Source of the DNA: Sporolactobacillus shoreae
Lineage (GTDB): Bacteria > Bacillota > Bacilli > Bacillales > Sporolactobacillaceae
NCBI RefSeq assembly: GCF_004684935.1
Contig: NZ_SRJD01000006.1
Span: forward strand, 62,001-126,000
DNA length: 64,000 bases
Reading direction: 5' to 3'
This document shows positions 9,184-19,560 of this stretch, in pieces. Numbering within the stretch: the first letter of the stretch is position 1; every line of letters starts with the position of its first letter. A model generated the notes under the pieces. It did not search any database, was not told the DNA's origin, and saw only the letters and a list, made by a program, of their open reading frames with translations. The translations under genes and the position numbers were made by a program.

Positions 9184-11076
9184 ATGAAGGGATATCAGGC
9201 CGGCACTTATGATGTTATTGTAGTCGGTGCCGGGCACGCCGGGGTTGAAGCCGGCCTTGCGTCGGCAAGGATGGGCGCAAAAACGCTGATGCTGACAATC
9301 AGCCTGGAAGGTGTTGCGTTCATGCCGTGCAACCCGTCTGTTGGCGGTCCTGCAAAGGGCGTGGTAGTTCGTGAAATAGACGCGTTGGGTGGAGAAATGG
9401 GCCATAATATTGACAAAACGTATATTCAGATGAGAATGCTGAACACACGCAAGGGTCCAGCGGTACGCGCGCTTCGTGCTCAGGCGGACAAACAGTTGTA
9501 TCAGCGGGCGATGAAGAAAACAATTGAGGATACCGAAAATCTGACCCTTCGCCAGGGGATGGTTGAACGCCTGATTGTGGAAGACGGTGTATGCCGTGGC
9601 GTTGTTGTCGCAACGGGCGCGGAATATCGCGCGAAAGCCGTTGTGCTGACAACCGGCGTCTATCTCAAAGGTAAAATTATCATTGGTGAGCTGCAATATG
9701 AAAGTGGGCCGAACAATATGCAGGCATCAGTCAGCCTTTCTGAGCATCTGAAGGAACTGGGCTTTGATCTGGTCCGTTTCAAGACAGGAACACCTCCCCG
9801 TGTGAACGGCCGGACAATTGACTACTCGAAGACGGAAATACAGCCGGGTGATGAGGAACCTCTTGCTTTTTCATATGACACAAAGGAATTTATTAAGGAC
9901 CAGATTCCTTGCTGGCTGACTTACACGAATGACGAAACGCACAAAATTATTAATGAAAATCTTGACCGTTCGCCCATCTATTCTGGCGCTATAGTTGGTA
10001 CCGGACCGAGATATTGTCCGTCTATTGAGACAAAAATTGTACGCTTCAGTGATAAGAGTAGGCATCAGCTTTTTCTTGAACCTGAAGGCAAGGAGACAAA
10101 GGAAGTCTATGTTGACGGCCTTTCTACGAGTATGCCGGAAGAAATCCAGCGGAAAATGCTGGCTACGATTCCCGGCCTTGAGCAGGTGGAAATGATGCGT
10201 CCAGGCTATGCTATTGAATACGATGCGATGGTGCCGACGCAGCTCTGGCCTTCCCTCGAAACCAAGAAAATAGAAGGTCTTTTTACTGCGGGACAGATCA
10301 ATGGGACATCAGGTTATGAAGAAGCTGCCGGACAGGGGTTAATGGGCGGTATCAATGCCGCAAGGAAGGCGTTAGGAAAGGAACCGGTTATTCTCGACCG
10401 CGCCCAGGCGTACATTGGTGTGTTAATCGATGACCTGGTGACTAAGGGAACGAAAGAGCCTTACAGACTGCTGACTTCGCGTGCTGAATACCGATTGCTG
10501 CTGCGGCATGACAATGCAGATCTCAGGCTGACAGAGCTGGGACATAAAATCGGATTGATCCGTGAAGAACGGTATCAGCGGTTTTTGGTTAAGAAACAAC
10601 TAATCGAACAGGAACGGACAAGGCTAGCTGTAACCACAGTAAAGCCTTCTGAGGAAGCGGCTGAATTACTGGAACAGAGAGGCGCAGCGCCGATTTATGA
10701 GCCTCTTAAGGCGGATCGATTGCTCAAAAGGCCAGAATTAAACTATCATGATGTAGCGTCATTGCTTCCGGACAACGGTACCGCTGTGCCTGATGATGTT
10801 GGTGAGCAGGTAGAGATACAGGTTAAATATGAAGGTTATATAAACAAGCAGCTGCAGCAGGTTGAAAAAATGAAGCGGATGGAAAAGAAAAAAATTCCTC
10901 AGGACCTGGATTACAGTGTGATTGACGGAATTGCAACTGAGGCCCGTCAGAAACTGGACAAGGTCAGGCCGATATCTGTCGGTCAGGCCTCACGGGTTTC
11001 CGGAGTTAATCCCAGTGACATCGCCATTCTGCTTGTTTATCTGGAACAGGGCAAACTGGCAAGGAAAACAGGGTGA
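9184..11076 (+). CDS. mnmG: tRNA uridine-5-carboxymethylaminomethyl modification enzyme MnmG
   Basis: FAD-dependent partner of MnmE, 630 residues, the family length. The Rossmann fingerprint [21 protein letters not shown] is at the N-terminus, followed by the GidA signatures [17 protein letters not shown] and [25 protein letters not shown]. The ATG follows GAGGAGGATGAAAA. It is 54 nt downstream of mnmE and very probably cotranscribed with it and rsmG. Confidence 0.96.
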   Translation: MKGYQAGTYDVIVVGAGHAGVEAGLASARMGAKTLMLTISLEGVAFMPCNPSVGGPAKGVVVREIDALGGEMGHNIDKTYIQMRMLNTRKGPAVRALRAQADKQLYQRAMKKTIEDTENLTLRQGMVERLIVEDGVCRGVVVATGAEYRAKAVVLTTGVYLKGKIIIGELQYESGPNNMQASVSLSEHLKELGFDLVRFKTGTPPRVNGRTIDYSKTEIQPGDEEPLAFSYDTKEFIKDQIPCWLTYTNDETHKIINENLDRSPIYSGAIVGTGPRYCPSIETKIVRFSDKSRHQLFLEPEGKETKEVYVDGLSTSMPEEIQRKMLATIPGLEQVEMMRPGYAIEYDAMVPTQLWPSLETKKIEGLFTAGQINGTSGYEEAAGQGLMGGINAARKALGKEPVILDRAQAYIGVLIDDLVTKGTKEPYRLLTSRAEYRLLLRHDNADLRLTELGHKIGLIREERYQRFLVKKQLIEQERTRLAVTTVKPSEEAAELLEQRGAAPIYEPLKADRLLKRPELNYHDVASLLPDNGTAVPDDVGEQVEIQVKYEGYINKQLQQVEKMKRMEKKKIPQDLDYSVIDGIATEARQKLDKVRPISVGQASRVSGVNPSDIAILLVYLEQGKLARKTG

Positions 11077-11098
11077 ACATTTTTTCCAGGAGGCAGTC

Positions 11099-11806
11099 AT
11101 GAAGATACTTGAGACTCTGTTAAAGGAAAAGGGTATTTATCTTTCCGAGGTCCAGAGCAGGCAATTTGATATTTACTATCACGAATTAATAGACTGGAAT
11201 CATAAGATCAATCTAACTTCAATCACAGAGGAAAATGAAGTTGCCGTCAAACACTTCTTTGATTCTATAACTCCAGCCTTCCATTTCTCTTTCAGCAAGG
11301 GGACGAAGCTGTGCGATGTGGGCTCCGGTGCTGGTTTCCCCGGAATTCCCCTGAAAATTCTTTTTCCTGAGATTGAGCTGACTATTGTTGACTCTTTGCA
11401 AAAACGGCTTAACTTTTTACAGTCGCTTGCGGATACACTGGGACTTGATCGGGTCCATCTGTTCCATGACCGCGCAGAATCCTTTGCACACAAACCAGAG
11501 GCGCGTGACAAGTTTGATGTTGTTGCTGCCCGGGCCGTGGCAAACTTGTCAGTGCTCAGTGAATTTTGTTTGCCTCTTGTCGCCAAGGGCGGCACATTTA
11601 TTGCGTTAAAGGGTGCTAATGCGGCTGAGGAAGTGACACAGGCCGGGCGTGCAATAAGTATTTTGGGAGGATCGTTTGCTGGACAGATTGATCTGGATTT
11701 GCCGGATCGGATGGGTGCCCGGTCGCTTGTCTTCATCAGGAAAATCAGAAATTCACCTGATAAATATCCTAGAAAACCAGGATTGCCGGCAAAAAATCCG
11801 ATATAA
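11099..11806 (+). CDS. rsmG: 16S rRNA (guanine-N7) methyltransferase RsmG
   Basis: SAM-dependent enzyme that methylates G527 (E. coli numbering) of 16S rRNA. The 235-residue protein has the RsmG N-terminus (YYHELIDWNHKINLTSI) and SAM-binding motif I DVGSGAGFPGIPLK, plus VAARAVANLSVLSEFCLPL. ATG 11099 follows CCAGGAGGCAGTC. A longer frame reaching back into mnmG (from 10922) has no ribosome-binding site. It closes the mnmE-mnmG-rsmG group, just upstream of a parS site. Confidence 0.95.
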   Translation: MKILETLLKEKGIYLSEVQSRQFDIYYHELIDWNHKINLTSITEENEVAVKHFFDSITPAFHFSFSKGTKLCDVGSGAGFPGIPLKILFPEIELTIVDSLQKRLNFLQSLADTLGLDRVHLFHDRAESFAHKPEARDKFDVVAARAVANLSVLSEFCLPLVAKGGTFIALKGANAAEEVTQAGRAISILGGSFAGQIDLDLPDRMGARSLVFIRKIRNSPDKYPRKPGLPAKNPI

Positions 11807-11852
11807 ATGAGCTGACGGGCTTTGCACTTTACTCCACAATGTTGAATCCAAA

Positions 11853-11868
11853 TGTTTCACGTGAAACA
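11853..11868. other. parS centromere site upstream of noc
   Basis: TGTTTCACGTGAAACA is a perfect 16-bp palindrome of the parS type bound by ParB/Spo0J. It lies between rsmG and noc, near the origin as expected. Confidence 0.93.
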
Positions 11869-11958
11869 TCCTGAGGTGCGAATTTGGAGGAGTTGGGACT
11901 TTTTAGTCGAAATAATATATTAGTGCATAGTGCAGACAACAAAGGCGGTGGTGCGAAA

Positions 11959-12822
11959 ATGAAGCATTCTTTTTCAAATATTTTCAATCAAGGCGAATCC
12001 GAGGAAGTCAAATCAGATCTGGATGACCAGGACAATCGAAAGATACAGGAAATACCTATTTCAAAGATCATTCCAAATCAGTATCAGCCCAGATCTGTAT
12101 TTAATGAGGAAAAGCTGCATGAGCTTGCTGAGACGATAAAAAGTCATGGCGTGATCCAACCGATCGTCCTGCGCCCACTGGACGACAAATTTGAAATCAT
12201 TGCCGGTGAACGTCGCTGGCGCGCCTGCACATACCTAGGCTGGGAAAAGATACCTGCAATTGTAAAAAACCTGGATGATGATCAAACAGCTTCCATCGCT
12301 TTGATTGAAAATCTGCAGCGTGAGGAGTTAACAGCGATTGAAGAAGCTATGGCTTACTCCCGTCTGATTGATATTCATGGCCTGACACAGGAAGGTCTCG
12401 CGCAAAAACTGGGGAGAGGGCAGTCGACGATTGCAAACAAGCTCAGACTGCTTAAACTCCCATCCGCTGTACAAAGCGCCATTCTCGAAAAGAAAATCAG
12501 TGAACGTCATGCCCGAGCACTGATTATTTTAAAGGAACCTGAAAAGCAGGAAAAGCTGCTGCATGAAATCGTCGAAAAGCAGTTGAATGTCAAACAGACA
12601 GAGTCGCGTGTTAAGAGTATGCTGGAGAGAAAGAGCGGCGCTGATTCCAGAGAAGGAAGTAAAAAAAGACGGATAGCCCTTAACAGGGACACACGGATCG
12701 CTGTAAATACAATAAGACAGTCTGTCAGCATGGTCACAGATTCAGGACTCACTATTGATACAAAAGAAGAAGATCTGGGAGACTATTATCAATTTACAAT
12801 CCGAATTCCAAAAAAAAATTAG
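11959..12822 (+). CDS. noc: Nucleoid occlusion protein Noc (ParB-like)
   Basis: Noc is a ParB paralogue that binds its own chromosomal sites and the membrane to stop division over the nucleoid. The 287-residue protein starts [11 protein letters not shown], close to the amphipathic membrane-targeting start of Bacillus Noc. It then has the ParB nuclease-like fold ([36 protein letters not shown]) and a helix-turn-helix ([23 protein letters not shown]). ATG 11959 is preferred over the TTG at 11884 because of this start and of AAGGCGGTG 8 nt upstream. Gene order rsmG-noc-soj-spo0J supports Noc rather than a second Spo0J. Confidence 0.93.
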   Translation: MKHSFSNIFNQGESEEVKSDLDDQDNRKIQEIPISKIIPNQYQPRSVFNEEKLHELAETIKSHGVIQPIVLRPLDDKFEIIAGERRWRACTYLGWEKIPAIVKNLDDDQTASIALIENLQREELTAIEEAMAYSRLIDIHGLTQEGLAQKLGRGQSTIANKLRLLKLPSAVQSAILEKKISERHARALIILKEPEKQEKLLHEIVEKQLNVKQTESRVKSMLERKSGADSREGSKKRRIALNRDTRIAVNTIRQSVSMVTDSGLTIDTKEEDLGDYYQFTIRIPKKN

Positions 12823-13008
12823 TTATGCAATGGTCAGGCTGGTGTCAGTCAAGGAATGGTTCACGATCCGGTATTTATGCGGAAACCGGGAAGTCCGCGT
12901 GAATACCGGATTATTTGATTTGAGCTTAAATTTAAGAATATTTTTCTATGATGAATGAATTCATGATAGAATGAAAAATAGCATTGAAGTTTGAGAGCAG
13001 GTGAAAGT

Positions 13009-13770
13009 GTGAGTAAGATATTGGCAATAGCCAACCAGAAGGGCGGCGTCGGTAAAACGACAACGGCCGTCAATCTGAGCGCCTGTATGGCGAATCTGGG
13101 CTGCAAAGTTCTGCTGGTGGATATTGATCCTCAGGGGAACGCGACCAGCGGATCAGGTGTAGATAAAGGCGAAGTTGATGAATGTGTTTATGATGTTCTG
13201 GTGGAGGAAACAGAAGTTGCAACGGTTGTGAAAAGTTCCGCCATTGAAAATCTCGATGTACTCCCTTCTGCGATTCAGCTGGCCGGTGCTGAAATTGAAC
13301 TTGTGCCGACGATTTCAAGGGAAGTAAGACTGAAGCGCGCATTGGAAAAAGTAAAAGATACATATGATTATATAATCATAGACTGCCCTCCTTCTCTGGG
13401 GCTCCTGACCATAAATGCGTTGACGGCTGCCGATGCGGTGATAATTCCTGTTCAATGTGAGTATTATGCGCTCGAGGGGCTGAGTCAGCTTTTGAATACA
13501 GTCAGATTGGTGCAAAAACATTTGAATCATCATCTGGCGATCGAAGGTGTGCTCCTGACAATGCTAGACGCCAGAACAAATCTCGGACTTCAGGTAATAC
13601 AGGAAGTAAAAAAATACTTTCAGGACCGTGTTTTCCATACAATCATTCCGCGTAATGTCCGGTTAAGCGAAGCGCCGAGCCATGGACAGCCGATCATCCT
13701 TTATGATTCAAGATCCAAGGGAGCAGAAGTATATCTTGATTTTGCAAAGGAAGTGATGACAGGTGACTAA
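13009..13770 (+). CDS. soj: Chromosome-partitioning ATPase Soj/ParA
   Basis: A 253-residue ParA-family ATPase with the deviant Walker A KGGVGKTT, the switch LLVDIDPQGN and YIIIDCPPSLG. With Spo0J and parS it directs origin segregation and, in Bacillus, controls DnaA activity and sporulation checkpoints. GTG 13009 lies just after AGCAGGTGA and matches the family start (SKILAIANQ); TTG 12991 upstream has no ribosome-binding site. It overlaps spo0J by 8 nt. Confidence 0.95.
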   Translation: MSKILAIANQKGGVGKTTTAVNLSACMANLGCKVLLVDIDPQGNATSGSGVDKGEVDECVYDVLVEETEVATVVKSSAIENLDVLPSAIQLAGAEIELVPTISREVRLKRALEKVKDTYDYIIIDCPPSLGLLTINALTAADAVIIPVQCEYYALEGLSQLLNTVRLVQKHLNHHLAIEGVLLTMLDARTNLGLQVIQEVKKYFQDRVFHTIIPRNVRLSEAPSHGQPIILYDSRSKGAEVYLDFAKEVMTGD

Positions 13771-14623
13771 AGCATTAGGCAAGGGACTGGATGCCTTTTT
13801 CCCGTCTACATTTTCTGATGAACTGGATAATGCGGTGGAGAGTGTCCCACTTGATGAACTTAAACCTAATCCGTATCAGCCCAGACAAAACTTTGATGAG
13901 GAGAGCCTGGAAGAACTTGCAGGATCAATCAAAGAGCATGGTATTATCCAACCTTTAGTGGTACGAAAGAGTATCAAGGGATACGATATCGTTGTCGGTG
14001 AACGGCGATTCCGCGCCGCGAAACAGGCGGGGCTCGCTAAAGTGCCCGTAGTGATTAAAGAGCTTTCCGATCGTGAAATGATGCAGATCGCGTTAATTGA
14101 AAACCTGCAGCGTGAAGATCTTAACCCTATTGAAGAAGCAACAGCCTATAAAAAACTGATGCACGGACTACAGCTGACCCAGGAAGAGCTGGCAAAGAAA
14201 CTTGGGAAAAGCAGACCACACATTGCAAATCATCTGCGCCTGCTTCAACTGGATCCGGAAGTCCGAACATTGGTTGAGGACGGAAAACTATCGATGGGGC
14301 ATGCACGCGCACTTGTCGGTCTGAAAAACAAAAAACAGGTCATCCCAATCGTTGACAAAGTGATTAGAGAAGAAATGAATGTCCGACAGCTGGAAACACT
14401 CATTCAGAAACTAAATCATCATGTTCCACGTGAAACATTGAAAAAAAAGGAATGGGCAATGCCTCCTGAACTCCGAGAAAGAGTAAACGTGCTGCGGGAA
14501 AGGTTGGGCACAGCGGTCAAAATAAAACCGGGTACAAACGAAGGAAAAGGGAAAATAGAACTGGAATATTATTCAGCTGAAGATTTATACAGACTATTGG
14601 AACTGCTCGACAATGAATCCTAA
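13763..14623 (+). CDS. spo0J: Chromosome-partitioning protein Spo0J/ParB
   Basis: ParB-family CTP-dependent DNA clamp of 286 residues. It begins KALGKGLDAFF, and has the ParB fold (LKPNPYQPRQNF, IVVGERRFRAAK with the GERRFRA CTP/DNA motif, [17 protein letters not shown]), a helix-turn-helix (TQEELAKKLGKSRPHIANHLRLL) and a C-terminal dimerisation segment. GTG 13763 overlaps soj. A perfect parS site lies within the coding sequence at 14422, as in Bacillus subtilis. Confidence 0.96.
   Translation: MTKALGKGLDAFFPSTFSDELDNAVESVPLDELKPNPYQPRQNFDEESLEELAGSIKEHGIIQPLVVRKSIKGYDIVVGERRFRAAKQAGLAKVPVVIKELSDREMMQIALIENLQREDLNPIEEATAYKKLMHGLQLTQEELAKKLGKSRPHIANHLRLLQLDPEVRTLVEDGKLSMGHARALVGLKNKKQVIPIVDKVIREEMNVRQLETLIQKLNHHVPRETLKKKEWAMPPELRERVNVLRERLGTAVKIKPGTNEGKGKIELEYYSAEDLYRLLELLDNES
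14422..14437. other. parS site inside spo0J
   Basis: TGTTCCACGTGAAACA matches the Bacillus subtilis parS consensus at every base. It lies in the coding sequence of the protein that binds it, 2.6 kb from the first site. Confidence 0.96.
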
Positions 14624-14625
14624 AG

Positions 14626-14647
14626 AAGCCAGCTAATCGCTGGCTTT
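14626..14647. terminator. Bidirectional terminator between spo0J and yyaC
   Basis: AAGCCAGC and GCTGGCTT form an 8-bp stem with A/T ends on both sides. It overlaps the last codons of the convergent yyaC gene, so it can serve both transcripts. Confidence 0.6.
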
Positions 14648-15238
14648 AAATCTGGATAGAATACTTGGATGTTTTCGTGTAAGAATGGCTCGGCATAGAG
14701 ATTTACTGATTATTTTGGATAGATTCATCACGATATTCAGTCTGGTACTTTGCAGCACCGAGTACTCCATGAAACCACTGACATTCACAACCCCGGTAAT
14801 ATTAATATCGCCAACTGGATCAAGTTTTTTGTTCACACCTGCTCCGGGAAGAACAGGTCCCTCGGAAACGCAGATTTTCCCGATGTTTTGTTGTTGTCCG
14901 AGACAGGCATCCACAGCTATGACAAAAGGATGTTTAAACTTCGCCCTGATCGCTGACAAAGTATCTTGTAGGTTTACTGCGTGCACAGGATGCTCAAGTG
15001 TCCCGTAAATCGCTGTTTCTGGTGGTGCGAAGCTTTCAAGATGGCTGCCGACGAGTGGTCCGAGCGAATCGCCGGTGGACCGGTCGGTGCCGATACAAAC
15101 AACAATAAGTTCGGTTTGGTCGCTTGAAGGAAGATAATACCGGATGGCCTTGACAATAGACAGACACGCGTGCCTGTCTAAGTAATGAACGGGCTGATAA
15201 AACTTATGAACAAGCGGTTTTTCTCGATTCAGATTCAT
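14633..15238 (-). CDS. yyaC: YyaC family sporulation protein (germination-protease-like fold)
   Basis: A 201-residue protein with the YyaC pattern VVCIGTDRSTGDSLGPLVGSHL, then IYGTLEHPVHAVNL and VIAVDACLG. These correspond to the GTD...GDSLGP and DA(C/A)LG motifs shared with Gpr spore proteases. In Bacillus, yyaC is a sporulation gene close to soj-spo0J, so it supports an endospore-forming host. It is convergent with spo0J. Its catalytic activity is not established, and only the family assignment is firm. Confidence 0.9.
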   Translation of the reverse strand: MNLNREKPLVHKFYQPVHYLDRHACLSIVKAIRYYLPSSDQTELIVVCIGTDRSTGDSLGPLVGSHLESFAPPETAIYGTLEHPVHAVNLQDTLSAIRAKFKHPFVIAVDACLGQQQNIGKICVSEGPVLPGAGVNKKLDPVGDINITGVVNVSGFMEYSVLQSTRLNIVMNLSKIISKSLCRAILTRKHPSILSRFKASD

Positions 15239-15415
15239 AGTTTCCGCTCCTTAAAAAAGTACTATCAGTATATGGCCCTGTCCGAAATTCTATACCTGAA
15301 ACATAAAATTGTTATAGTGGCTTTCAATGCTCGAAAGATTTCTCATAAAGATATGAAAAACTATCCTTTTTTCAGAAAAAAGGATATACTATTCCAGTGA
15401 ACAATTAATTGCAAT

Positions 15416-15651
15416 AAAAAGGCATCGCAAAAAACGGCAATGAAGGAAAGAAGTACTCAGAGAAAGTTGCCCCACAGCAAGCCAGGAATGATGAGAGCCC
15501 GGCAGGCAGCATTTGAGGAAGGCGTTCCGGAACCGTGATTTTTCCGAAAGCGGGCGCAGTCGCCGACTGTGTCAATTAGGGTGGAACCGCGTGGGCAAAC
15601 TCAGCTCTCGTCCCTAGGTCTTACAGGCCTGGGTACGGGAGCTTATTTATT
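15416..15651 (+). promoter_or_regulatory. T-box riboswitch leader of glyQS
   Basis: The conserved T-box sequence AGGGTGGAACCGCGTG is at 15578-15593. A terminator follows at 15603-15651 (AGCTC...CCCTAGG pairing with CCTGGG...GGGAGCT and a T-rich tail), giving the usual antiterminator/terminator choice. The upstream 160 nt folds into stem-loops as expected for stem I. A GGC glycine specifier is likely, since several GGC triplets occur around 15480-15512, but I could not place the specifier loop with certainty. Uncharged tRNA-Gly should promote readthrough into glyQS. Confidence 0.92.
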
Positions 15652-15672
15652 TGTGAAAAAGGAGCATATGTT

Positions 15673-17055
15673 ATGACCAAATCAATGGAACAGATCGTCA
15701 ATCTCGCGAAACAGCGCGGATTTATTTTTCCGGGTTCGGAAATTTACGGGGGCCTGGCCAACACTTGGGATTATGGACCACTCGGAGTGGAATTAAAAAA
15801 CAATGTAAAAAAAGCCTGGTGGAAGAAATTCGTTCAAGAGTCCCCATACAATGTCGGACTTGACGCCGCAATCTTGATGAACCCTAAAACATGGGAAGCT
15901 TCCGGGCACATCACGAACTTCAACGATCCGATGATTGACTGCAAGAAATGTAAATCACGGTTCAGGGCAGATAAACTGATTGAAGCCAACATCCCAAATG
16001 AAGAACTGCCCGCACCGGTAGACGGACTTGACTTTGAAACAATGGAAAAACTGATTGAATCGCATGATATCAAGTGTCCGGAATGCGGAGAACATGATTT
16101 CACTTCAATCAGACAATTCAACCTGATGTTTAAAACCTATCAGGGTGTGACTGAGACGGCAAAAGACGAGATCTATCTTCGCCCAGAAACGGCTCAGGGG
16201 ATTTTTGTCAATTTTAAAAACGTTCAACGGACTATGAGAAGAAAAATCCCGTTTGGTATCGGGCAAATCGGAAAATCATTCAGAAATGAAATTACTCCGG
16301 GTAACTTTACCTTCAGAACTCGTGAATTTGAACAGCTTGAACTGGAGTTTTTCTGCAAGCCGGGTGAAGATAAGAAATGGTTTGAATACTGGAGATCTTT
16401 TGGCTTTGAATGGTTGAAATCGTTGAATATTAAACCTGCAAATCTAAGGCTCCGTGACCATGAAAAAGAAGAGTTGCCGCATTACAGCAACGCGACAACG
16501 GATATTGAATATCTCTTCCCATTCGGCTGGGGTGAGCTTTCAAGCCTTTCATCCAGAACGGATTATGATCTGCGAAGACACATGGAGGTGTCCGGCCAGG
16601 ATTTGCAATATATTGATCAGAATGCGAATGAACGCTATATTCCGTATGTCATTGAACCGTCACTTGGCGCCGATCGCGTGACGCTTGCTTTTCTGGCCGA
16701 CGCCTATGAAGATCAGGAGCTAAGCGATTCGGATTCGAGAACCGTGCTGCATTTCCATCCAGCTCTTGCTCCATACAAGGCGAGTGTTTTGCCGCTTTCT
16801 AAAAAACTGAGTGAAGAAGCGGGGGCTATTTACCAGCAACTGTCCAAAGAATGGATGGTTGACTACGATGAAACAGGGTCAATCGGAAAGAGGTATCGCA
16901 GGCAGGATGAAATTGGCACACCATACTGTATTACCTATGACTTTGATTCGAAGGAAGACGGCAAAGTAACCGTCAGGGATCGGGATTCGATGGATCAGGT
17001 TCGTCTGCCAATTGATCAGCTGCCGCAGTTCCTAAGGGAACGGACAACGTTTTGA
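15673..17055 (+). CDS. glyQS: Glycyl-tRNA synthetase, homodimeric (alpha2) type
   Basis: Class II synthetase of 460 residues that charges tRNA-Gly. It has motif 1 region [22 protein letters not shown], a zinc-binding insertion with CKKC and CPEC pairs, motif 2 ([25 protein letters not shown]), and motif 3 ([10 protein letters not shown]) with a C-terminal anticodon-binding domain. This is the single-chain type, not the alpha/beta tetramer encoded by glyQ and glyS in Bacillus subtilis. It is controlled by the T-box directly upstream. Confidence 0.95.
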   Translation: MTKSMEQIVNLAKQRGFIFPGSEIYGGLANTWDYGPLGVELKNNVKKAWWKKFVQESPYNVGLDAAILMNPKTWEASGHITNFNDPMIDCKKCKSRFRADKLIEANIPNEELPAPVDGLDFETMEKLIESHDIKCPECGEHDFTSIRQFNLMFKTYQGVTETAKDEIYLRPETAQGIFVNFKNVQRTMRRKIPFGIGQIGKSFRNEITPGNFTFRTREFEQLELEFFCKPGEDKKWFEYWRSFGFEWLKSLNIKPANLRLRDHEKEELPHYSNATTDIEYLFPFGWGELSSLSSRTDYDLRRHMEVSGQDLQYIDQNANERYIPYVIEPSLGADRVTLAFLADAYEDQELSDSDSRTVLHFHPALAPYKASVLPLSKKLSEEAGAIYQQLSKEWMVDYDETGSIGKRYRRQDEIGTPYCITYDFDSKEDGKVTVRDRDSMDQVRLPIDQLPQFLRERTTF

Positions 17056-17133
17056 GATAATGTGACCCACTGAGCGCAGGACAGAAGAAAAAAAGCAGGT
17101 ATATACAGGTATATAAAGGAGAGGGAGAATACA

Positions 17134-17352
17134 ATGGCTAGACCGCACATCGCATTTAACCTGAATGACGTCGTTGAAATGAAAAAAGCACATCCGTGCG
17201 GAACAAATCAATGGAAAATCATTCGCATGGGTGCGGATATCCGAATCAAATGTCTCGGATGCGGTCACAGTGTTCTGATGCCGAGAAGTGAATTTCAGAA
17301 AAAAATTAAGAAAATCCTTGAGGCAGGAACTTCCGAAGAAATTGAAGAATAA
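17134..17352 (+). CDS. yyzM: DUF951 family protein (YyzM-like)
   Basis: A 72-residue protein: FNLNDVVEMKKAHPCGTNQW, then IIRMGADIRIKCLGCGHSVLMPRSEF. The lone Cys and CLGC motif suggest a small metal-binding or OB-like fold. DUF951 proteins are almost always encoded next to ychF in Firmicutes, as here. ATG 17134 follows AAGGAGAGGGAG. No biochemical function is known to me. Confidence 0.9.
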   Translation: MARPHIAFNLNDVVEMKKAHPCGTNQWKIIRMGADIRIKCLGCGHSVLMPRSEFQKKIKKILEAGTSEEIEE

Positions 17353-17454
17353 CACAAAAAAAGTATTAATTGTAGTTGGCGACACGCAGTACTTTTATTA
17401 AAAAGCTAGTAGTTAAATGTAACAAAGGGCGAAAAGTCCGGGGAGTTGAAAAGA

Positions 17455-18555
17455 ATGAGTTTGACAACAGGTATAGTCGGGCTGCCGAATGTCGGAAAGT
17501 CCACGCTGTTTAATGCGATCACCCAAGCGGGAGCGGAAATGGCGAATTATCCATTTTGTACTATTGAGCCGAATGTCGGCATCGTCAGTGTTCCGGACAG
17601 AAGACTGGATAAACTGACTGAGATGTATCATCCTAAACGCACAGTGCCGACCACATTCGAATTTACAGATATCGCGGGCCTGGTTAAAGGAGCGAGTAAA
17701 GGAGAGGGGCTGGGTAACCAGTTCCTCGCGAATATCAGGCAGGTTGATGCTATTTCACACGTTGTCCGCTGTTTTGACGACAAAAACATTACGCATGTAT
17801 CTGGGAAAATCGATCCTGTAGATGATATCGAAACCATCAATCTTGAATTAATCCTCGCTGATCTGGAACAGGTGAGCAAGCGGATTGACCGTGTTGGGAA
17901 ACTGGCGAATCAGAAGGACAAACAGGCCATTATTGAATTTTCAGCGCTTCAAAAATTAAAAATGGCCTTTGAAGAAGGGAAACCAGCCCGCCACGTTGAC
18001 CTGACAGATGAAGAGGAGGCAATCATCCGGCCGTTTAATTTTCTGTCGAAAAAGCCCGTGCTCTATGTTGCCAATATTTCTGAAGATGATGTGGCTTCTC
18101 CTGAAGAAAATGAATATGTTCAGGCCGTTAGAAAATTTGCGGAAACGGACGGGGCGGAAGTTGTAGCAATCTCCGCCCGAATCGAATCTGAAATTGCGGA
18201 ACTCGATGCGGAAGAGAAAAAAGTGTTCCTTCAGGATCTCGGACTGGATTCATCCGGGCTTGACAAGCTGGTTGCAAAATCCTATCAATTACTCGGGCTC
18301 GCTACCTATTTCACTGCTGGTGAGAAAGAGGTTCGAGCTTGGACATTCAGAAAGGGAACGAAAGCTCCGCAGGCGGCAGGCATCATTCATTCGGATTTTG
18401 AACGGGGATTCATTCGTGCGGAAATTGTTTCGTTTGAGGATCTCATCTCAGCAGGGTCTGAGACCGCAGCTAGAGAACAGGGCAATCTTCGTCTTGAAGG
18501 AAAAGACTATATCATGCAGGATGGGGACATTGTAAATTTTAGATTTAATGTCTGA
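17455..18555 (+). CDS. ychF: Ribosome-binding ATPase YchF
   Basis: Obg-family nucleotidase of 366 residues that prefers ATP. G1 is GLPNVGKST, followed by the hallmark ANYPFCTIEPNVGIV, DIAGLVKGASKGEGLGN (G3) and VRCFDD. A coiled-coil insertion and a C-terminal TGS domain (FRKGTKAPQAAGIIHSDFERGFIRAE) follow. ATG 17455 is 9 nt from GGGGAG; TTG 17446 overlaps that site. It sits upstream of rpsF as in Bacillus (yyaF). Confidence 0.95.
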   Translation: MSLTTGIVGLPNVGKSTLFNAITQAGAEMANYPFCTIEPNVGIVSVPDRRLDKLTEMYHPKRTVPTTFEFTDIAGLVKGASKGEGLGNQFLANIRQVDAISHVVRCFDDKNITHVSGKIDPVDDIETINLELILADLEQVSKRIDRVGKLANQKDKQAIIEFSALQKLKMAFEEGKPARHVDLTDEEEAIIRPFNFLSKKPVLYVANISEDDVASPEENEYVQAVRKFAETDGAEVVAISARIESEIAELDAEEKKVFLQDLGLDSSGLDKLVAKSYQLLGLATYFTAGEKEVRAWTFRKGTKAPQAAGIIHSDFERGFIRAEIVSFEDLISAGSETAAREQGNLRLEGKDYIMQDGDIVNFRFNV

Positions 18556-18572
18556 AACGCATTCTTAAAGAC

Positions 18573-18601
18573 TTGCTTTTGACTATGATGAATGGTATCA
18601 T
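18573..18601 (+). promoter_or_regulatory. Candidate promoter of rpsF-ssb-rpsR
   Basis: TTGCTT (18573-18578) and TATCAT (18596-18601) with a 17-nt spacer precede the rpsF leader. The match is moderate. Confidence 0.4.
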
Positions 18602-18630
18602 ATTGACTTATGAGTGAGAAGGCTTGCTCT

Positions 18631-18660
18631 CTGCTCCATTATGGAGCCGTTTAGTCCAAG
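18631..18660 (+). promoter_or_regulatory. S6:S18-type autoregulatory leader of rpsF
   Basis: GCTCCA (18633-18638) and TGGAGC (18642-18647) form a hairpin directly followed by CGTTTAG just before the rpsF ribosome-binding site. In many Firmicutes the rpsF leader has a hairpin with a CCG element resembling the S18 binding site on 16S rRNA and is bound by the S6:S18 complex. The hairpin is seen; the assignment is inferred from position and sequence. Confidence 0.6.
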
Positions 18661-18675
18661 GGGAGGTGAAAAATC

Positions 18676-18981
18676 GTGCGCAAATATGAAATTATGTACA
18701 TTCTCCGTCCAGATCTGGAAGAGGACCAGGAAAAAGCAGTTAAGGAAAAGCTGGCTTCCATTCTGACGGACAATGGCGCCGAAATCAATGAAGTGAAAGA
18801 AATGGGTAAGCGTCGCTTAGCCTATGAAATCACGGATTTCAATACCGGCGTGTATGTTGTTTTGTACGTTAATGCGGAAAGCCCGGCGATCAATGAGTTT
18901 GACCGTCTTACGAAGATCAATGATGACGTGATCCGCTTCATGGTCATCAAAGATGAACGTAAACCGGAAGAAGTAAAATAA
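18676..18981 (+). CDS. rpsF: 30S ribosomal protein S6
   Basis: A 101-residue protein of the small subunit that pairs with S18. The sequence is typical: [42 protein letters not shown] and [21 protein letters not shown] 18676 follows GGGGAGGTG. It is first in the rpsF-ssb-rpsR operon. Confidence 0.97.
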   Translation: MRKYEIMYILRPDLEEDQEKAVKEKLASILTDNGAEINEVKEMGKRRLAYEITDFNTGVYVVLYVNAESPAINEFDRLTKINDDVIRFMVIKDERKPEEVK

Positions 18982-19003
18982 TCTCAGAAACGGGGGAATT
19001 CTG

Positions 19004-19525
19004 TTGATTAATCGGGTCGTTCTCGTCGGACGATTAACAAAAAATCCGGAACTTCGCTATACGCCGAATGGGGTTGCCGTTGCAAGCTTCACTATTGCCG
19101 TCAATCGCCCATTTTCAAATCAGCAGGGTGATCGCGAAACGGATTTTATTCCTGTAGTTGTCTGGCGCAGACAAGCGGAAAATGCAGCCAACTTCCTGAC
19201 CAAAGGAAGCTTGGCGGGGGTTGACGGACGGATTCAGACGCGGAATTACGAGAATAATGAAGGTCGCAGGGTATATATTACTGAAGTCATTGCTGACAGT
19301 GTGCAATTCCTCGAACCAAAGGGGACAAGACATGCGGATGAAAATGATTTTGGCAACGGAGCCCCCGCACCTTCAAACGGAAATAACGGTTTTGGGTCTC
19401 AGTCCGGCAACCGTCCGAACACCAACGCGAACAATAATAACAATCAGAATGCCCCTTCTTTTGAAGATCCTTTTGCAAATGACAGTAAACCAATTGATAT
19501 CTCGGATGATGATCTGCCGTTCTGA
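19004..19525 (+). CDS. ssb: Single-stranded DNA-binding protein
   Basis: Essential SSB of 173 residues. The OB fold occupies the first ~110 residues ([34 protein letters not shown]), followed by an Asn/Gly-rich disordered linker and the acidic tail ending DISDDDLPF that recruits replication partners. TTG 19004 follows GGGGGAATTC. It lies between rpsF and rpsR as is standard. Confidence 0.97.
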   Translation: MINRVVLVGRLTKNPELRYTPNGVAVASFTIAVNRPFSNQQGDRETDFIPVVVWRRQAENAANFLTKGSLAGVDGRIQTRNYENNEGRRVYITEVIADSVQFLEPKGTRHADENDFGNGAPAPSNGNNGFGSQSGNRPNTNANNNNNQNAPSFEDPFANDSKPIDISDDDLPF

Positions 19526-19560
19526 TGAACGGGAGAACTAGGTAATTAAGGGGAGGTGCA

